From: Desulfuromonadaceae bacterium
GTDB lineage: Bacteria > Desulfobacterota > Desulfuromonadia > Desulfuromonadales > JAAYDE01
Direction of reading: 5' to 3'
Length of the DNA: 35,130 bases
NCBI GenBank assembly: GCA_012512925.1
Contig: JAAZDE010000113.1
Location: 1-35,130, forward strand
This document shows positions 1-7,115 of this stretch, piece by piece. The stretch's first letter is position 1; every line of letters begins with the position of its first letter. Made by a program: the position numbers and the translations under genes. The notes below the pieces were generated by a model. The model had not been told where the DNA came from, searched no databases, and saw only the letters and a list, made by a program, of their open reading frames with translations.

Positions 1-708
1 GCGTCCCGAGGAGGTCTCGAAGACCCGTTCGCAGTTGCGGCAGACCAGCGCCGCGCTGTCCTTTTCCCCTTCCAGATGCCAGCCGCAGACCGGGCAGAGG
101 GTGGGCAGGATGCTCAGCCTCCAGGAAGCGGGAGGGGCGGAGCATTGCGGGATGATTTCCCGCCCTGCCGGAAGGGTGAGGATCGGCCGATTGGTTACGG
201 CATCGAACAGTCGGCCCTGCCGGCGGTAGAGGGGCAGATAGACCAGACTGGTTCTCTCTCCGATATGGGCGCGGTGATGGACCGCTTCCCCCGACGGTTT
301 CGAACCCAGTCTGCTCACCTTGACCAGGATATCGGCAAGTTTCAGGGTCGGTTTGAAAAATATTCCCGGGGCGGAGGGGTCGAGAAACTTCAGGGTCATG
401 GCCTGGGCGCGGAAGCCGAGGGAGTTGGGAAGGCCATCGAAAGGGACGGCCAGCTGAGTGATGTCGACGAAACGGAAGTCGGTCCGGTTTCCCTGACAGG
501 TGAAGATGTTTCCCTTGAAACGCAGGTAGGGGAGGTAGATCAAATCCTCTCCCGCGGGTGCCTGGTGGGGCAGGACGAAATGAAACGGGGCGGCGGAGGT
601 CAGGTAGCTCTTTACCCCGCAGTATTGACATTGGAGCAGGCGCTCCGATTCGACCAGCGAGAGGCGGGCCCCGCACTGGGTGCATTGATGTTCGAAGCGG
701 AGATCCAT
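1..708 (-). CDS. Zinc-ribbon protein downstream of SPFH gene (3' end cut by window edge)
   Basis: An open frame of 236 codons runs without a stop from an ATG at 708 to base 1, so the C-terminus lies outside the window. The ATG overlaps the stop of the upstream SPFH gene (TGATG), which implies translational coupling. Residues 9-12 (CTQC) and about 27-30 (CQYC) form an N-terminal zinc ribbon. A second CPVC...CRNC ribbon lies at roughly residues 209-228. No membrane segment is visible in the part seen. The function is not recognised. SPFH/zinc-ribbon proteins of the YdjI type in Bacillus subtilis are encoded with zinc-ribbon partners in a PspA-linked membrane-stress operon, so a partner role at the membrane is a reasonable inference. 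The frame is certain; the function is not. Confidence 0.8.
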   Translation of the reverse strand, partial: MDLRFEHQCTQCGARLSLVESERLLQCQYCGVKSYLTSAAPFHFVLPHQAPAGEDLIYLPYLRFKGNIFTCQGNRTDFRFVDITQLAVPFDGLPNSLGFRAQAMTLKFLDPSAPGIFFKPTLKLADILVKVSRLGSKPSGEAVHHRAHIGERTSLVYLPLYRRQGRLFDAVTNRPILTLPAGREIIPQCSAPPASWRLSILPTLCPVCGWHLEGEKDSAALVCRNCERVFETSSGR

Positions 709-1847
709 CAGCCCAGCTTTTCTCCGCACTGGTTGCAGAACACCGAATCGGAGAAGTTTTCACCTCCGCAGCGCCCGCACAGCCGGGCCGGCGGTTTTTC
801 CTCGGCGGGATGGCCGCAGCGGGGACAGAAATGGGCGCTGGGGGGGAGATTCTTGCCGCATTTCCGGCACTGGTCGAAGACGACCTGCTGATGTCCGCAG
901 AAGGGACAGAATTTGGCGTCGATGGGAACCGGACTGCGGCAGTCGGGGCAGACCGTTTCCGTCTGCCGGGCACTTGAGGACGGATCCGGACCGCCATTTT
1001 TGACCGCCAGCCCCTGGGCGAACATGGCCGGCAGCATGAACCCCATCCCCAGTCCGAGGCCGTTTCCCGCCTCGCCGCCGCTTTGAGAGGCCTTTTCCAT
1101 GGCCATGGCTGCCTTCATCTTGAGCAGGCTGTCGAGATCGCCGACGGCGTTGAGGCGGCTGCGGTCGTCGATCGCCTGCTGGACATCCGGCGGCGGCGTG
1201 ATCGAGGTGATGAAGAGGTCGATGAGCCCCAGGCCGAAGTGGCCGAAATCCTGCTGCAGCCTCCGCCTGAGGCTGGCTGAAAGGGTATCGTAGCTGCCCG
1301 GCAGATCGAAAAGGGTGCCGAGGTTTTCCCCCAGATGATCGTTGAAGCGGGAAACGATCACCTTGCGCAGGTACTCCTCCACATGCTCGGTGGTGAAGCT
1401 TCCGGCGGTGCCGACCAGGCTGTTGATGAAAAGGACCGGCTGGGTGACGTGTAGGTTGAAAACGCCATGGGCGCGCAGGCGCACCAGGCCGAGTTCCGCA
1501 TCCTTGAAGGCGACCGGTTCCTGGGTTCCCCAGCGCAGGTTGAAGAAGGTCTTGAGATTGACGAAGATCACCTCGGCCCGCAAGGGACTGTTCATCCCCC
1601 AGGGGATGGAGAGGATCTTGTTGAGAATGGGGATGTTGCCGGTGCGCAGAGTGTGGCGTCCGGGGGCAAAGGCGTCGCAGGCCCGCCCCTTGTAAAAGAG
1701 TACTCCGACCTGGCTTTCCCGCACCGTCAGTTGGGCCCCCCACTTGATCTCCCCCGACCCGTTTTCGGGGATGCGGTGGACCAGTTCCTGGCCGCTTTCG
1801 TCAAACCATTCGATATTCTCGAGGAAAAATATATTGTTGGTGCCCAT
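708..1847 (-). CDS. SPFH-domain protein with C-terminal triple zinc ribbon (YdjI/virion-core-like)
   Basis: 379 residues from the chosen ATG at 1847. The frame stays open upstream to 1904, but the 1847 start has a purine-rich AAAGGAAAAGGGA ribosome site and gives the usual MGTNNIFFLENIEW-like beginning. The N-terminal two thirds is an SPFH/band-7-like domain. After a Gly/Met-rich linker come three zinc ribbons with paired CxxC motifs: CPDC/CPFC, CRKC/CPRC and CGRC/CNQC. Proteins of this layout are annotated as SPFH or 'virion core protein' family. B. subtilis YdjI, a known member, helps bring PspA to the membrane. The gene is coupled to the next zinc-ribbon gene by a TGATG overlap. No PspA gene is visible in the window. 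The family call is firm; the membrane-stress role is inferred. Confidence 0.85.
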   Translation of the reverse strand: MGTNNIFFLENIEWFDESGQELVHRIPENGSGEIKWGAQLTVRESQVGVLFYKGRACDAFAPGRHTLRTGNIPILNKILSIPWGMNSPLRAEVIFVNLKTFFNLRWGTQEPVAFKDAELGLVRLRAHGVFNLHVTQPVLFINSLVGTAGSFTTEHVEEYLRKVIVSRFNDHLGENLGTLFDLPGSYDTLSASLRRRLQQDFGHFGLGLIDLFITSITPPPDVQQAIDDRSRLNAVGDLDSLLKMKAAMAMEKASQSGGEAGNGLGLGMGFMLPAMFAQGLAVKNGGPDPSSSARQTETVCPDCRSPVPIDAKFCPFCGHQQVVFDQCRKCGKNLPPSAHFCPRCGHPAEEKPPARLCGRCGGENFSDSVFCNQCGEKLG

Positions 1848-1973
1848 CGCGAGTCCCTTTTCCTTTTTTGGTGTGGGGCCGGTTGTGACCTTCATCAAGG
1901 GCATGCAAACTTTGCACCCGGATTGTCGGAAAAATGGCCAATGGGCCGAAAAGAAAAGGGAGAAGACCCCCTC

Positions 1974-2330
1974 TCAGCCACCGAACATCTTGGCGCGGAA
2001 GAGAAAGAAGACCGCTCCCAACAGGCAGAAACCGGCCCAGAGGTAGTCGAGGCTGAGTTTTTCCCGGAGGAAGTAGAGGGAGAAGGGGACGAAAACCGAA
2101 AGGGTTATGACCTCCTGCAGCACCTTAAGCTGGCCCACGGTCATCACCTGATGGCCGATGCGGTTGGCCGGCACCTGCAGCAGGTACTCGAAAAGGGCGA
2201 TTCCCCAACTGGCCAGGGCGGCCAGCAACCATCCCCGGTGGGGGAGGTTTTTCAGATGTCCGTACCAGGCGAAGGTCATGAAGATGTTGCTGCAGCTGAG
2301 AAGGAAAATGGTCAGGAGAGTGGCGCGCAT
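1974..2330 (-). CDS. DUF486 / DMT-superfamily small membrane protein
   Basis: 118 residues with four hydrophobic segments: residues 1-21, about 33-52, about 72-90 and 96-113. The stretches SNIFMTFAWYGHL and LFEYLLQVPANRIGH are typical of the DUF486 family, a four-helix group related to drug/metabolite transporters and small multidrug-resistance proteins. The length matches the family. The substrate is unknown. The gene lies downstream of epmA on the same strand with a 90-bp gap, so it may be transcribed from the efp-epmA promoter. The ribosome site is weak (AAGAGAAACC). The family call is confident; no function can be given. Confidence 0.88.
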   Translation of the reverse strand: MRATLLTIFLLSCSNIFMTFAWYGHLKNLPHRGWLLAALASWGIALFEYLLQVPANRIGHQVMTVGQLKVLQEVITLSVFVPFSLYFLREKLSLDYLWAGFCLLGAVFFLFRAKMFGG

Positions 2331-2420
2331 CGATGGTTTCTCTTGTCGATACTGAAAAAGGGTTGAGATGATTCGAACAGGGTTTGCCGATGGTTCAAAT
2401 GGTTGCTTTTCTTGTCTTCC

Positions 2421-3362
2421 TTACAGCATCTCGGGAGTGAAAGCGACGACGTCGTCGATCTTCTCCTGGTCGGTCAGCAGCATGACCAGGCGGTCGACGC
2501 CAAGGGCGATCCCGGCGCTCTCCGGCATGGAGGCAAGTTCCGTCAGGAACTTCTCCGGCATGGGGTAGGGGAGCTGACCCATGGCCAGGCGGGCCGCCTC
2601 CTCTGCCTCGAAGCGGCGGCGCTGTTCATGGCGATCGACAAGTTCCGAAAAGCCGTTGGCCAATTCCATTCCGGCCAGATAGAGTTCAAAACGCTCGGTA
2701 AAGGAGGCATTCCCCCGTTTTTTTCTGGCCAGAGCGCCTTTTTCGAGAGGATAGTCGCAGAGAAAAAGTGGTTTTCCCCTGCCGAGGCGGGGTTCGATTT
2801 CCAGAGCCATGGCTTCGTCGAAACGATCCGTCGCCAAGGCCTCCCTCAGCGAGCAGGAAGCGAAGCGGCGAAAAGCCTCCTCCACCGCGAGTCGTTCCCA
2901 AGGAGGGGAGAGGTCGATTTCCTGCCCCTGATAAACCAGCGTTTTCCCGGCAGCCAGGCTGCCCAACAGCTCTTCGCAGTCGCTCATCTGTTGCCGGTAG
3001 TCGGCCTCGCTTTCGTACCATTCCAAAAGAGTGAACTCGGGGAGGTGGCGCCGGCCCCGCTCCTCATTCCGCCAGCAGTGGCTGATCTGAAAAAGCTTTT
3101 CGAAGCCCGCCGCCAGCAGGCGTTTCATGCACAGCTCCGGGGAGGACTGAAGACACCAGCCTGCCGATGGCACGGGGACGATGTGGGTTTCGGGAGCGTT
3201 GGCCGGAATCCGTTGCGGAGTCTCCACCTCCAGAAAATTTCGCTTCACGAAAAAAGCCCGGATCTCATGGAGGATCCGGGCGCGTTCCCGCAAGGTTATC
3301 TGTTTCCGGGCCAGGGCCCAGTTCGTTGGTTCCGTCTCTCTACTCCTTGACTCGGGTGACAT
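2421..3362 (-). CDS. epmA: Elongation factor P lysine ligase (EpmA/GenX/PoxA type)
   Basis: 313 residues. The protein resembles the catalytic core of class II lysyl-tRNA synthetase without the anticodon-binding domain, as EpmA does. Motif 2 is visible at residues 97-116 (RNEE then LPEFTLLEWY) and motif 3 at 284-291 (GIALGVDR). EpmA attaches a (beta-)lysine to a conserved lysine of EF-P, which helps the ribosome translate polyproline stretches. The start ATG at 3362 lies inside the end of efp (23-base overlap), so modifier and substrate are translationally linked. The partner aminomutase EpmB, which makes beta-lysine, is not in the window. The N-terminus is about ten residues longer than needed before the conserved region, which is common. 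The assignment is firm. Confidence 0.95.
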   Translation of the reverse strand: MSPESRSRETEPTNWALARKQITLRERARILHEIRAFFVKRNFLEVETPQRIPANAPETHIVPVPSAGWCLQSSPELCMKRLLAAGFEKLFQISHCWRNEERGRRHLPEFTLLEWYESEADYRQQMSDCEELLGSLAAGKTLVYQGQEIDLSPPWERLAVEEAFRRFASCSLREALATDRFDEAMALEIEPRLGRGKPLFLCDYPLEKGALARKKRGNASFTERFELYLAGMELANGFSELVDRHEQRRRFEAEEAARLAMGQLPYPMPEKFLTELASMPESAGIALGVDRLVMLLTDQEKIDDVVAFTPEML

Positions 3363-3903
3363 ATTCGCCGGTGCGGGTGTCGATCTGGATCATGTCCCCT
3401 TCCTCCACGAAGGAGGGAACCTGCAGGGTGTAGCCCGATTCGACCGTAGCCGGTTTGTTGTTGCCGGCGGCGGTGTCCCCCTTGACCCATGGGTCGGCCT
3501 GAACGACGCGCAGATTGACGAAGTTGGGAAGGGTGATGCCGATCCCCTGGCCGTTGAAGGCGAGGATCTTCACTTCCATGTTGTCGATCAGAAAAAAGCG
3601 GTCGTCCCCCAGAGTTTCCTCGGAAAGGGTGATCTGCTCGTACGTTTTCTGATCCATGAAGACATAGCCGCTTTCATCTTTGTAGAGGAACTGCATGGAG
3701 CGGTCTTCCAGGTCGGCGGGGTCGAAGGTTTCACCGGAACGGTAGGTGCGGTCGTACATGTTGCCGGTGATCATGTTGCGCATTTTGCATTTGTAGAGCG
3801 CCTGGCCTTTTCCGGGCTTGGTGAAATCGTACTGGATGATGACATAGGGCTCGCCGTCGATCATGAGCTTGAGGCCTTTACGAAGATCGGAACAGGTGTA
3901 CAT
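3340..3903 (-). CDS. efp: Translation elongation factor P
   Basis: 187 residues, the standard EF-P length, in three beta-barrel domains (KOW-like N-terminal domain, central domain, C-terminal OB domain). The modification loop is at residues 29-35 (KPGKGQA). Lys32 corresponds to the lysine that EpmA modifies in E. coli (Lys34), which fits the overlapping epmA gene. EF-P binds between the P and E sites and rescues ribosomes stalled on consecutive prolines. The start ATG at 3903 follows an AAAGGGGAG ribosome site with a T-rich spacer. The 158-bp gap to pdxT upstream presumably holds the promoter of the efp-epmA unit. The assignment is certain. Confidence 0.97.
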   Translation of the reverse strand: MYTCSDLRKGLKLMIDGEPYVIIQYDFTKPGKGQALYKCKMRNMITGNMYDRTYRSGETFDPADLEDRSMQFLYKDESGYVFMDQKTYEQITLSEETLGDDRFFLIDNMEVKILAFNGQGIGITLPNFVNLRVVQADPWVKGDTAAGNNKPATVESGYTLQVPSFVEEGDMIQIDTRTGEYVTRVKE

Positions 3904-4061
3904 GAAAAAAACTCCCCTTTGGACTTGGAATCGCTGTAATTATGTTCAAAACTCGCTATTCAAGCATATTCGGTAAAGTCTTGCCACTGAAAAATCAGCT
4001 GATAAGCCTTCCGTTTGGCCGGATTCCGGGCGCCTTGCACGATGGGCCGAAGTCCAATTCT

Positions 4062-4664
4062 TCAGCGGCCGGCCAGAGACGGCTGCTCCCGTTTTTCCGT
4101 CATCCCGAGAAAAAAGTGGTGGATCCGGGGATCGGCGGTCAGTTCGGGATGGAAGGTCAGCACCAGAATGTTGCCTTGCCGCACCATGACCGGTTGGTTC
4201 TGGAAGCTGATCAGAATTTCCGTTTCAGGGCCGCATCCGATGATTCTTGGGGCGCGGATGAAGATGGCGCGGAAAAACGGCGGCTGTCCCAGGCAGGGGG
4301 CGGCTACCTCGGTGATGAAGGAGTCGACCTGGCGCCCATAGGCATTGCGCTGTACCGAAATATCGATCAGGGCCAGCGGTTTGACCCGCGGATCGTCGAC
4401 CTCGGCGGCGGCCAGGATGGCTCCGGCGCAGGTTCCCATGAGCGGTCGGCGGCGGGCGAACTGCCGCAGCGGTTCATAGAACCGGTACTTGTCCATCAGT
4501 TTGGCCAGGGTGGTCGACTCCCCTCCGGGGAGGATCAGGCCGTCGCAATCGTCCAACTGTTCACAACCGCGGATCTCGACGGCCTCGACACCAAGCATCC
4601 GCAGCATGGCGGCATGCCGGGCGAAATCTCCCTGAAGGGCGAGGATGCCGATGCGTTTGGCCAT
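4062..4664 (-). CDS. pdxT: Pyridoxal 5'-phosphate synthase glutaminase subunit
   Basis: 200 residues from the ATG at 4664. A GTG three codons upstream is also in frame, but the ATG gives the family-standard MAKRIGILALQGDF start and has TAGGTG nearby. This class I glutamine amidotransferase releases ammonia from glutamine and channels it to PdxS. Visible features are the oxyanion/nucleophile region PGGEST at 46-51, Cys79 in GTCAGAIL, and the His172-Glu174 pair in FHPEL. Its start lies nine bases after the pdxS stop, as in most pdxST operons. This deoxyxylulose-5-phosphate-independent B6 route does not use PdxA/PdxJ. The assignment is certain. Confidence 0.97.
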   Translation of the reverse strand: MAKRIGILALQGDFARHAAMLRMLGVEAVEIRGCEQLDDCDGLILPGGESTTLAKLMDKYRFYEPLRQFARRRPLMGTCAGAILAAAEVDDPRVKPLALIDISVQRNAYGRQVDSFITEVAAPCLGQPPFFRAIFIRAPRIIGCGPETEILISFQNQPVMVRQGNILVLTFHPELTADPRIHHFFLGMTEKREQPSLAGR

Positions 4665-4673
4665 GGTTTGCAC

Positions 4674-5555
4674 CTACCAGCCGCGGTACTGCATCTGGTC
4701 TTCCTGGGGGATATCCTTGATTTCGAGTCCCGGCATGGCCTCGCCGAGGCCGATGGAAACCTCGAGCAGGATCCGCGGATCGTGGTAGTGGGTGACCGCT
4801 TCGACAATGGCCTTGGCGCGTCGCGCCGGATCCTGGGAGCGGAAAATGCCCGAACCGACAAAGACCGACTCGGCGCCGAGCTGCATCATCAGGGCGGCGT
4901 CGGCTGGTGTGGCGATGCCGCCGGCGGCGAAGTTGGGCACCGGCAGCTTGCCCAGTTCGGCGGTCTTCCTGATCAGTTCGTAAGGAGCCGCCAGTTCCTT
5001 GGCGAAGGCCATCAGTTCGTCGGCGGGGAGGGAGTGAAGACGGCGGATCTCCCCCATAACCTGACGCATGTGGCGAACCGCCTCGACGATATTGCCGGTT
5101 CCCGGCTCGCCTTTGGTGCGGATCATGGCGGCCCCTTCACCGATGCGGCGCAGGGCTTCGCCAAGATTGCGGCAGCCGCAGACAAAGGGGGCGCTGAAGG
5201 CATGCTTGTCGATGTGGTTGACCTCGTCGGCGGGGGTCAGCACTTCGCTTTCGTCGATAAAGTCGATCTTCAGTTCCTGGAGGATCTGCGCTTCCACGAA
5301 ATGGCCGATGCGGCACTTGGCCATCACCGGGATGGAAACCGCTTTCTGGATTTCCTGGATCATCGCCGGGTCGGACATGCGCGCCACGCCGCCGGCCTGA
5401 CGAATGTCGGCGGGGATCCGCTCCAGGGCCATGACGGCAACGGCGCCGGCGTCTTCGGCGATTTTGGCCTGGTCGGCATTGGTGACATCCATGATGACGC
5501 CCCCTTTGAGCATCTCGGCCAGACCGACTTTGGTTTCGAAGGTTCCTTTTTCCAT
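4674..5555 (-). CDS. pdxS: Pyridoxal 5'-phosphate synthase subunit PdxS
   Basis: 293 residues. The open frame extends to 5681, but the ATG at 5555 is preceded by GGAAAAGGACGG at good spacing, gives the canonical [16 protein letters not shown] start, and lies downstream of a strong promoter at 5605-5633. PdxS is a (beta/alpha)8 barrel that condenses ribose 5-phosphate, glyceraldehyde 3-phosphate and ammonia into PLP. The known key residues are present: Asp23, Lys80 in MAKCRIGH, and Lys148 in [10 protein letters not shown] with the phosphate-binding glycines. It forms a dodecamer decorated by PdxT. It is the first gene of the pdxST operon. The assignment is certain. Confidence 0.97.
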   Translation of the reverse strand: MEKGTFETKVGLAEMLKGGVIMDVTNADQAKIAEDAGAVAVMALERIPADIRQAGGVARMSDPAMIQEIQKAVSIPVMAKCRIGHFVEAQILQELKIDFIDESEVLTPADEVNHIDKHAFSAPFVCGCRNLGEALRRIGEGAAMIRTKGEPGTGNIVEAVRHMRQVMGEIRRLHSLPADELMAFAKELAAPYELIRKTAELGKLPVPNFAAGGIATPADAALMMQLGAESVFVGSGIFRSQDPARRAKAIVEAVTHYHDPRILLEVSIGLGEAMPGLEIKDIPQEDQMQYRGW

Positions 5556-5604
5556 CTGATTCCGTCCTTTTCCTGATTCTTTATTGGTTCCGGCAACGCA
5601 CGGA

Positions 5605-5633
5605 ACTTTATGCAATTTTCCCCCTTCTGTCAA
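5605..5633 (-). promoter_or_regulatory. Sigma-70-type promoter of pdxST
   Basis: On the minus strand a perfect -35 TTGACA (5633-5628) is followed after exactly 17 bases by TAAAGT (5610-5605), a 4/6 match to the -10 consensus. It ends about 50 bases before the pdxS ATG. It lies inside the longer open frame that reaches 5681, so it also argues against that longer start. Confidence 0.7.
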
Positions 5634-5765
5634 ATGATCATAAGGGGGTTGTGCTCTGAGGTATTTTACGCCGGAATCCATTGAAAATGAAAGCTGTTCT
5701 CTGCTTTGGCGCGACGGATGGCCATAAAAATTGTCTAAGGAGAGAAATTGCTGGACAAAAGGAAA

Positions 5766-5803
5766 TAAAAAAACCGGCGGCGGCTTTCAGTGCCGGCACC
5801 GGT
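5766..5803 (-). terminator. Rho-independent terminator after the 50-residue small gene
   Basis: On the minus strand a 12-bp stem (ACCGGTGCCGGC with GCCGCCGCCGGT; one mismatch and one G-T pair) encloses a 7-base loop and is followed by seven T. It lies 47 bases after the stop of the small gene at 5851-6003. Confidence 0.8.
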
Positions 5804-5850
5804 TTCGAATCGGATCGGTGAAAAAACGAAGACAAACCTGCACCGTCTGG

Positions 5851-6003
5851 TCAGATGTCATTGTAGCAGCAGGAACGGCTCCCCTCGCCATTCACGAAGA
5901 GATGATAGTCGGTGAAATCGACCCTGTTCCTGTCCCGTTTCTCAAGGAGTTTTTCTTTCAGGTCTTTTCTTTCTTTTTCCAGGTCTTTGTTGAGTTTTTT
6001 CAT
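5851..6003 (-). CDS. Hypothetical 50-residue charged small protein
   Basis: A 50-codon frame from ATG 6003 to TGA 5851. The ATG follows a strong GGGAGGATGTT ribosome site. The N-terminal half is very rich in Lys and Glu with leucines at heptad-like spacing, suggesting a short amphipathic or coiled-coil helix. The C-terminal half contains VDFTDYHLFVNGEG and ends CCYNDI, with an adjacent cysteine pair near the end. A -10/-35-like pair and a 5' leader hairpin lie upstream and a good terminator lies downstream, so it looks like its own transcription unit. The family and function are not recognised. The Cys-Cys pair could bind metal or be redox active, but nothing more can be said. Confidence 0.65.
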   Translation of the reverse strand: MKKLNKDLEKERKDLKEKLLEKRDRNRVDFTDYHLFVNGEGSRSCCYNDI

Positions 6004-6031
6004 AACATCCTCCCTGTTGCCGGAGTGGTTC

Positions 6032-6050
6032 GCGGGAACACTTTCCCCGC
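6032..6050 (-). other. Leader stem-loop before the small gene
   Basis: On the minus strand GCGGGGAA and TTCCCGC pair around a 4-base loop (7 bp with one bulged G). The element lies between the candidate promoter and the ribosome site, so it would be in the mRNA leader. A role in translation control or RNA stability is possible but unproven. Confidence 0.4.
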
Positions 6051-6061
6051 TTACATAATAA

Positions 6062-6090
6062 ATTCTATCATATTAGTCGTGTTTATGCAA
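6062..6090 (-). promoter_or_regulatory. Candidate sigma-70 promoter of the small gene
   Basis: On the minus strand TTGCAT (6090-6085), a 17-base spacer and TAGAAT (6067-6062, 5/6 to the -10 consensus) lie in an AT-rich patch, about 60 bases before the ATG at 6003. The -35 is weak (3/6). Confidence 0.45.
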
Positions 6091-6139
6091 CGGACAAACT
6101 GAAAAATTATATCGCCCGGCTCCGACCAGGGTGCCCGAT

Positions 6140-6925
6140 CTACAAAGCCCAGCCTTCACCGTTGGGGCCGCGGGTCAGGACCTCGGGGCCGTTTTCGGTG
6201 ACGGCCACGGTGTGCTCGAAGTGGGCGCTCGGTTTGCCGTCCCGGGCAACGATGGTCCAGTGGTCGGAAAGCTGGCGGATATCCCGCTTGCCCATATTGA
6301 TCATTGGTTCGATGGCGATGACCAGGCCGGGTCGGATGCGGAAATCGGGCAGTGACTCCGAATAGTAATTGGGCACCTGGGGGCTTTCCCACAGGCTTTG
6401 ACCGATGCCGTGCCCGACCAGTTCTTCGATCACGGAAAAACCCTCCGATTCGGCGTATTTCTGGATTTTACGGGCGATATGCCGCCAGCGGGTCTTTTCT
6501 CCGAGCAGATGGATGGCGCGGCGCAGGCACTCCTCGGTGACCTGCAGAAGTCTGGCTTTCTCCTCGTCGACGGCGCCCACCGGATAGGTCACGGCCGCGT
6601 CGGTGCACCAGCCGTTGAGCTTGATGCCGATATCGACGCTGATGATGTCCCCTTCCGCCAGTTTCCGCTCCGACGGGATGCCGTGGACCACCTCCTGGTT
6701 GACGGAGATACAGGTGGCGGCGGGAAATGGCACCTTCCCCGGCACCCCTTTGAAAAGGGGGATAGCCTGGTTTGCCAGGATGAAGTCCTCCACCGCGCGG
6801 TCGATCTCTTTGGTGGAAACTCCGGGCTGTATCATGCCGCGGGCAACCTGGTGGGTCTGCCACAAAAGAATCCCCGACTCGCGCATCTGGTGAATATCCT
6901 TGAGTGATTTCATTGTAATTGCCAC
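6140..6925 (-). CDS. map: Methionine aminopeptidase type I
   Basis: 261 residues from the GTG at 6925, chosen because AAAGGA lies six bases upstream. An ATG four codons later (6913) lacks a comparable site and is the alternative. The enzyme removes the initiator methionine from nascent proteins. The dinuclear metal ligands of the family are all present: Asp98 and Asp109 (SVDIG, WCTDAAV), His172 in GHGIG, Glu206 in AIEPM and Glu237 in FEHTV. His81 in VVHGIP is also conserved. There is no N-terminal SEC-C zinc motif, so it is the short E. coli-like form. No secY or adenylate kinase neighbour is present, unlike the common map context, so this may be a stand-alone or second map gene. The assignment is certain. 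Confidence 0.96.
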   Translation of the reverse strand: MAITMKSLKDIHQMRESGILLWQTHQVARGMIQPGVSTKEIDRAVEDFILANQAIPLFKGVPGKVPFPAATCISVNQEVVHGIPSERKLAEGDIISVDIGIKLNGWCTDAAVTYPVGAVDEEKARLLQVTEECLRRAIHLLGEKTRWRHIARKIQKYAESEGFSVIEELVGHGIGQSLWESPQVPNYYSESLPDFRIRPGLVIAIEPMINMGKRDIRQLSDHWTIVARDGKPSAHFEHTVAVTENGPEVLTRGPNGEGWAL

Positions 6926-7052
6926 ATCGAATCCTTTGCTTGGGGAATATTTGCCCGCGGCGGGAGCTATCCAGAGAGTAGACCTTTGCCGGGGGTGGTT
7001 CAACGAAAAAAGTGAATTGTCTTTGCGCCGCTGGCAAAGGCTTGTGGCGAAT

Positions 7053-7097
7053 GGCTTATTACCCATTTCGGGCATTGCCTGAAATGGGTAATAAGCC
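7053..7097. repeat. 45-bp near-perfect palindrome between two genes
   Basis: Two 22-base arms (GGCTTATTACCCATTTCRGGCA and its complement) surround a single central T, with one mismatch. It lies between the stop of the gamma-synthase-family gene (7116) and the start of map (6925). There is no T-run on either side, so it is not a typical terminator. It could form a cruciform, an mRNA-end hairpin or a dimeric protein-binding site. Confidence 0.85.
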
Positions 7098-7115
7098 TCT
7101 GAGAAGAGTTGAGTT

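Noticed and set aside
76-891. 271-codon plus-strand frame at the left edge
   Set aside because: It runs antisense to the zinc-ribbon gene, which shows real CxxC motifs and a coupled start.
3942-5576. 544-codon plus-strand frame opposite pdxT-pdxS
   Set aside because: It is the complement of two certain genes in GC-rich DNA. It has no ribosome site and no recognisable domain.
5731-6102. 123-codon plus-strand frame around the small gene
   Set aside because: It runs through the minus-strand terminator and promoter of the 50-residue gene and has no convincing ribosome site or family.
7053-7097. 45-bp palindrome as an intrinsic terminator
   Set aside because: No T-run follows on either strand and the stem is A/T-rich, so it is kept as a repeat.
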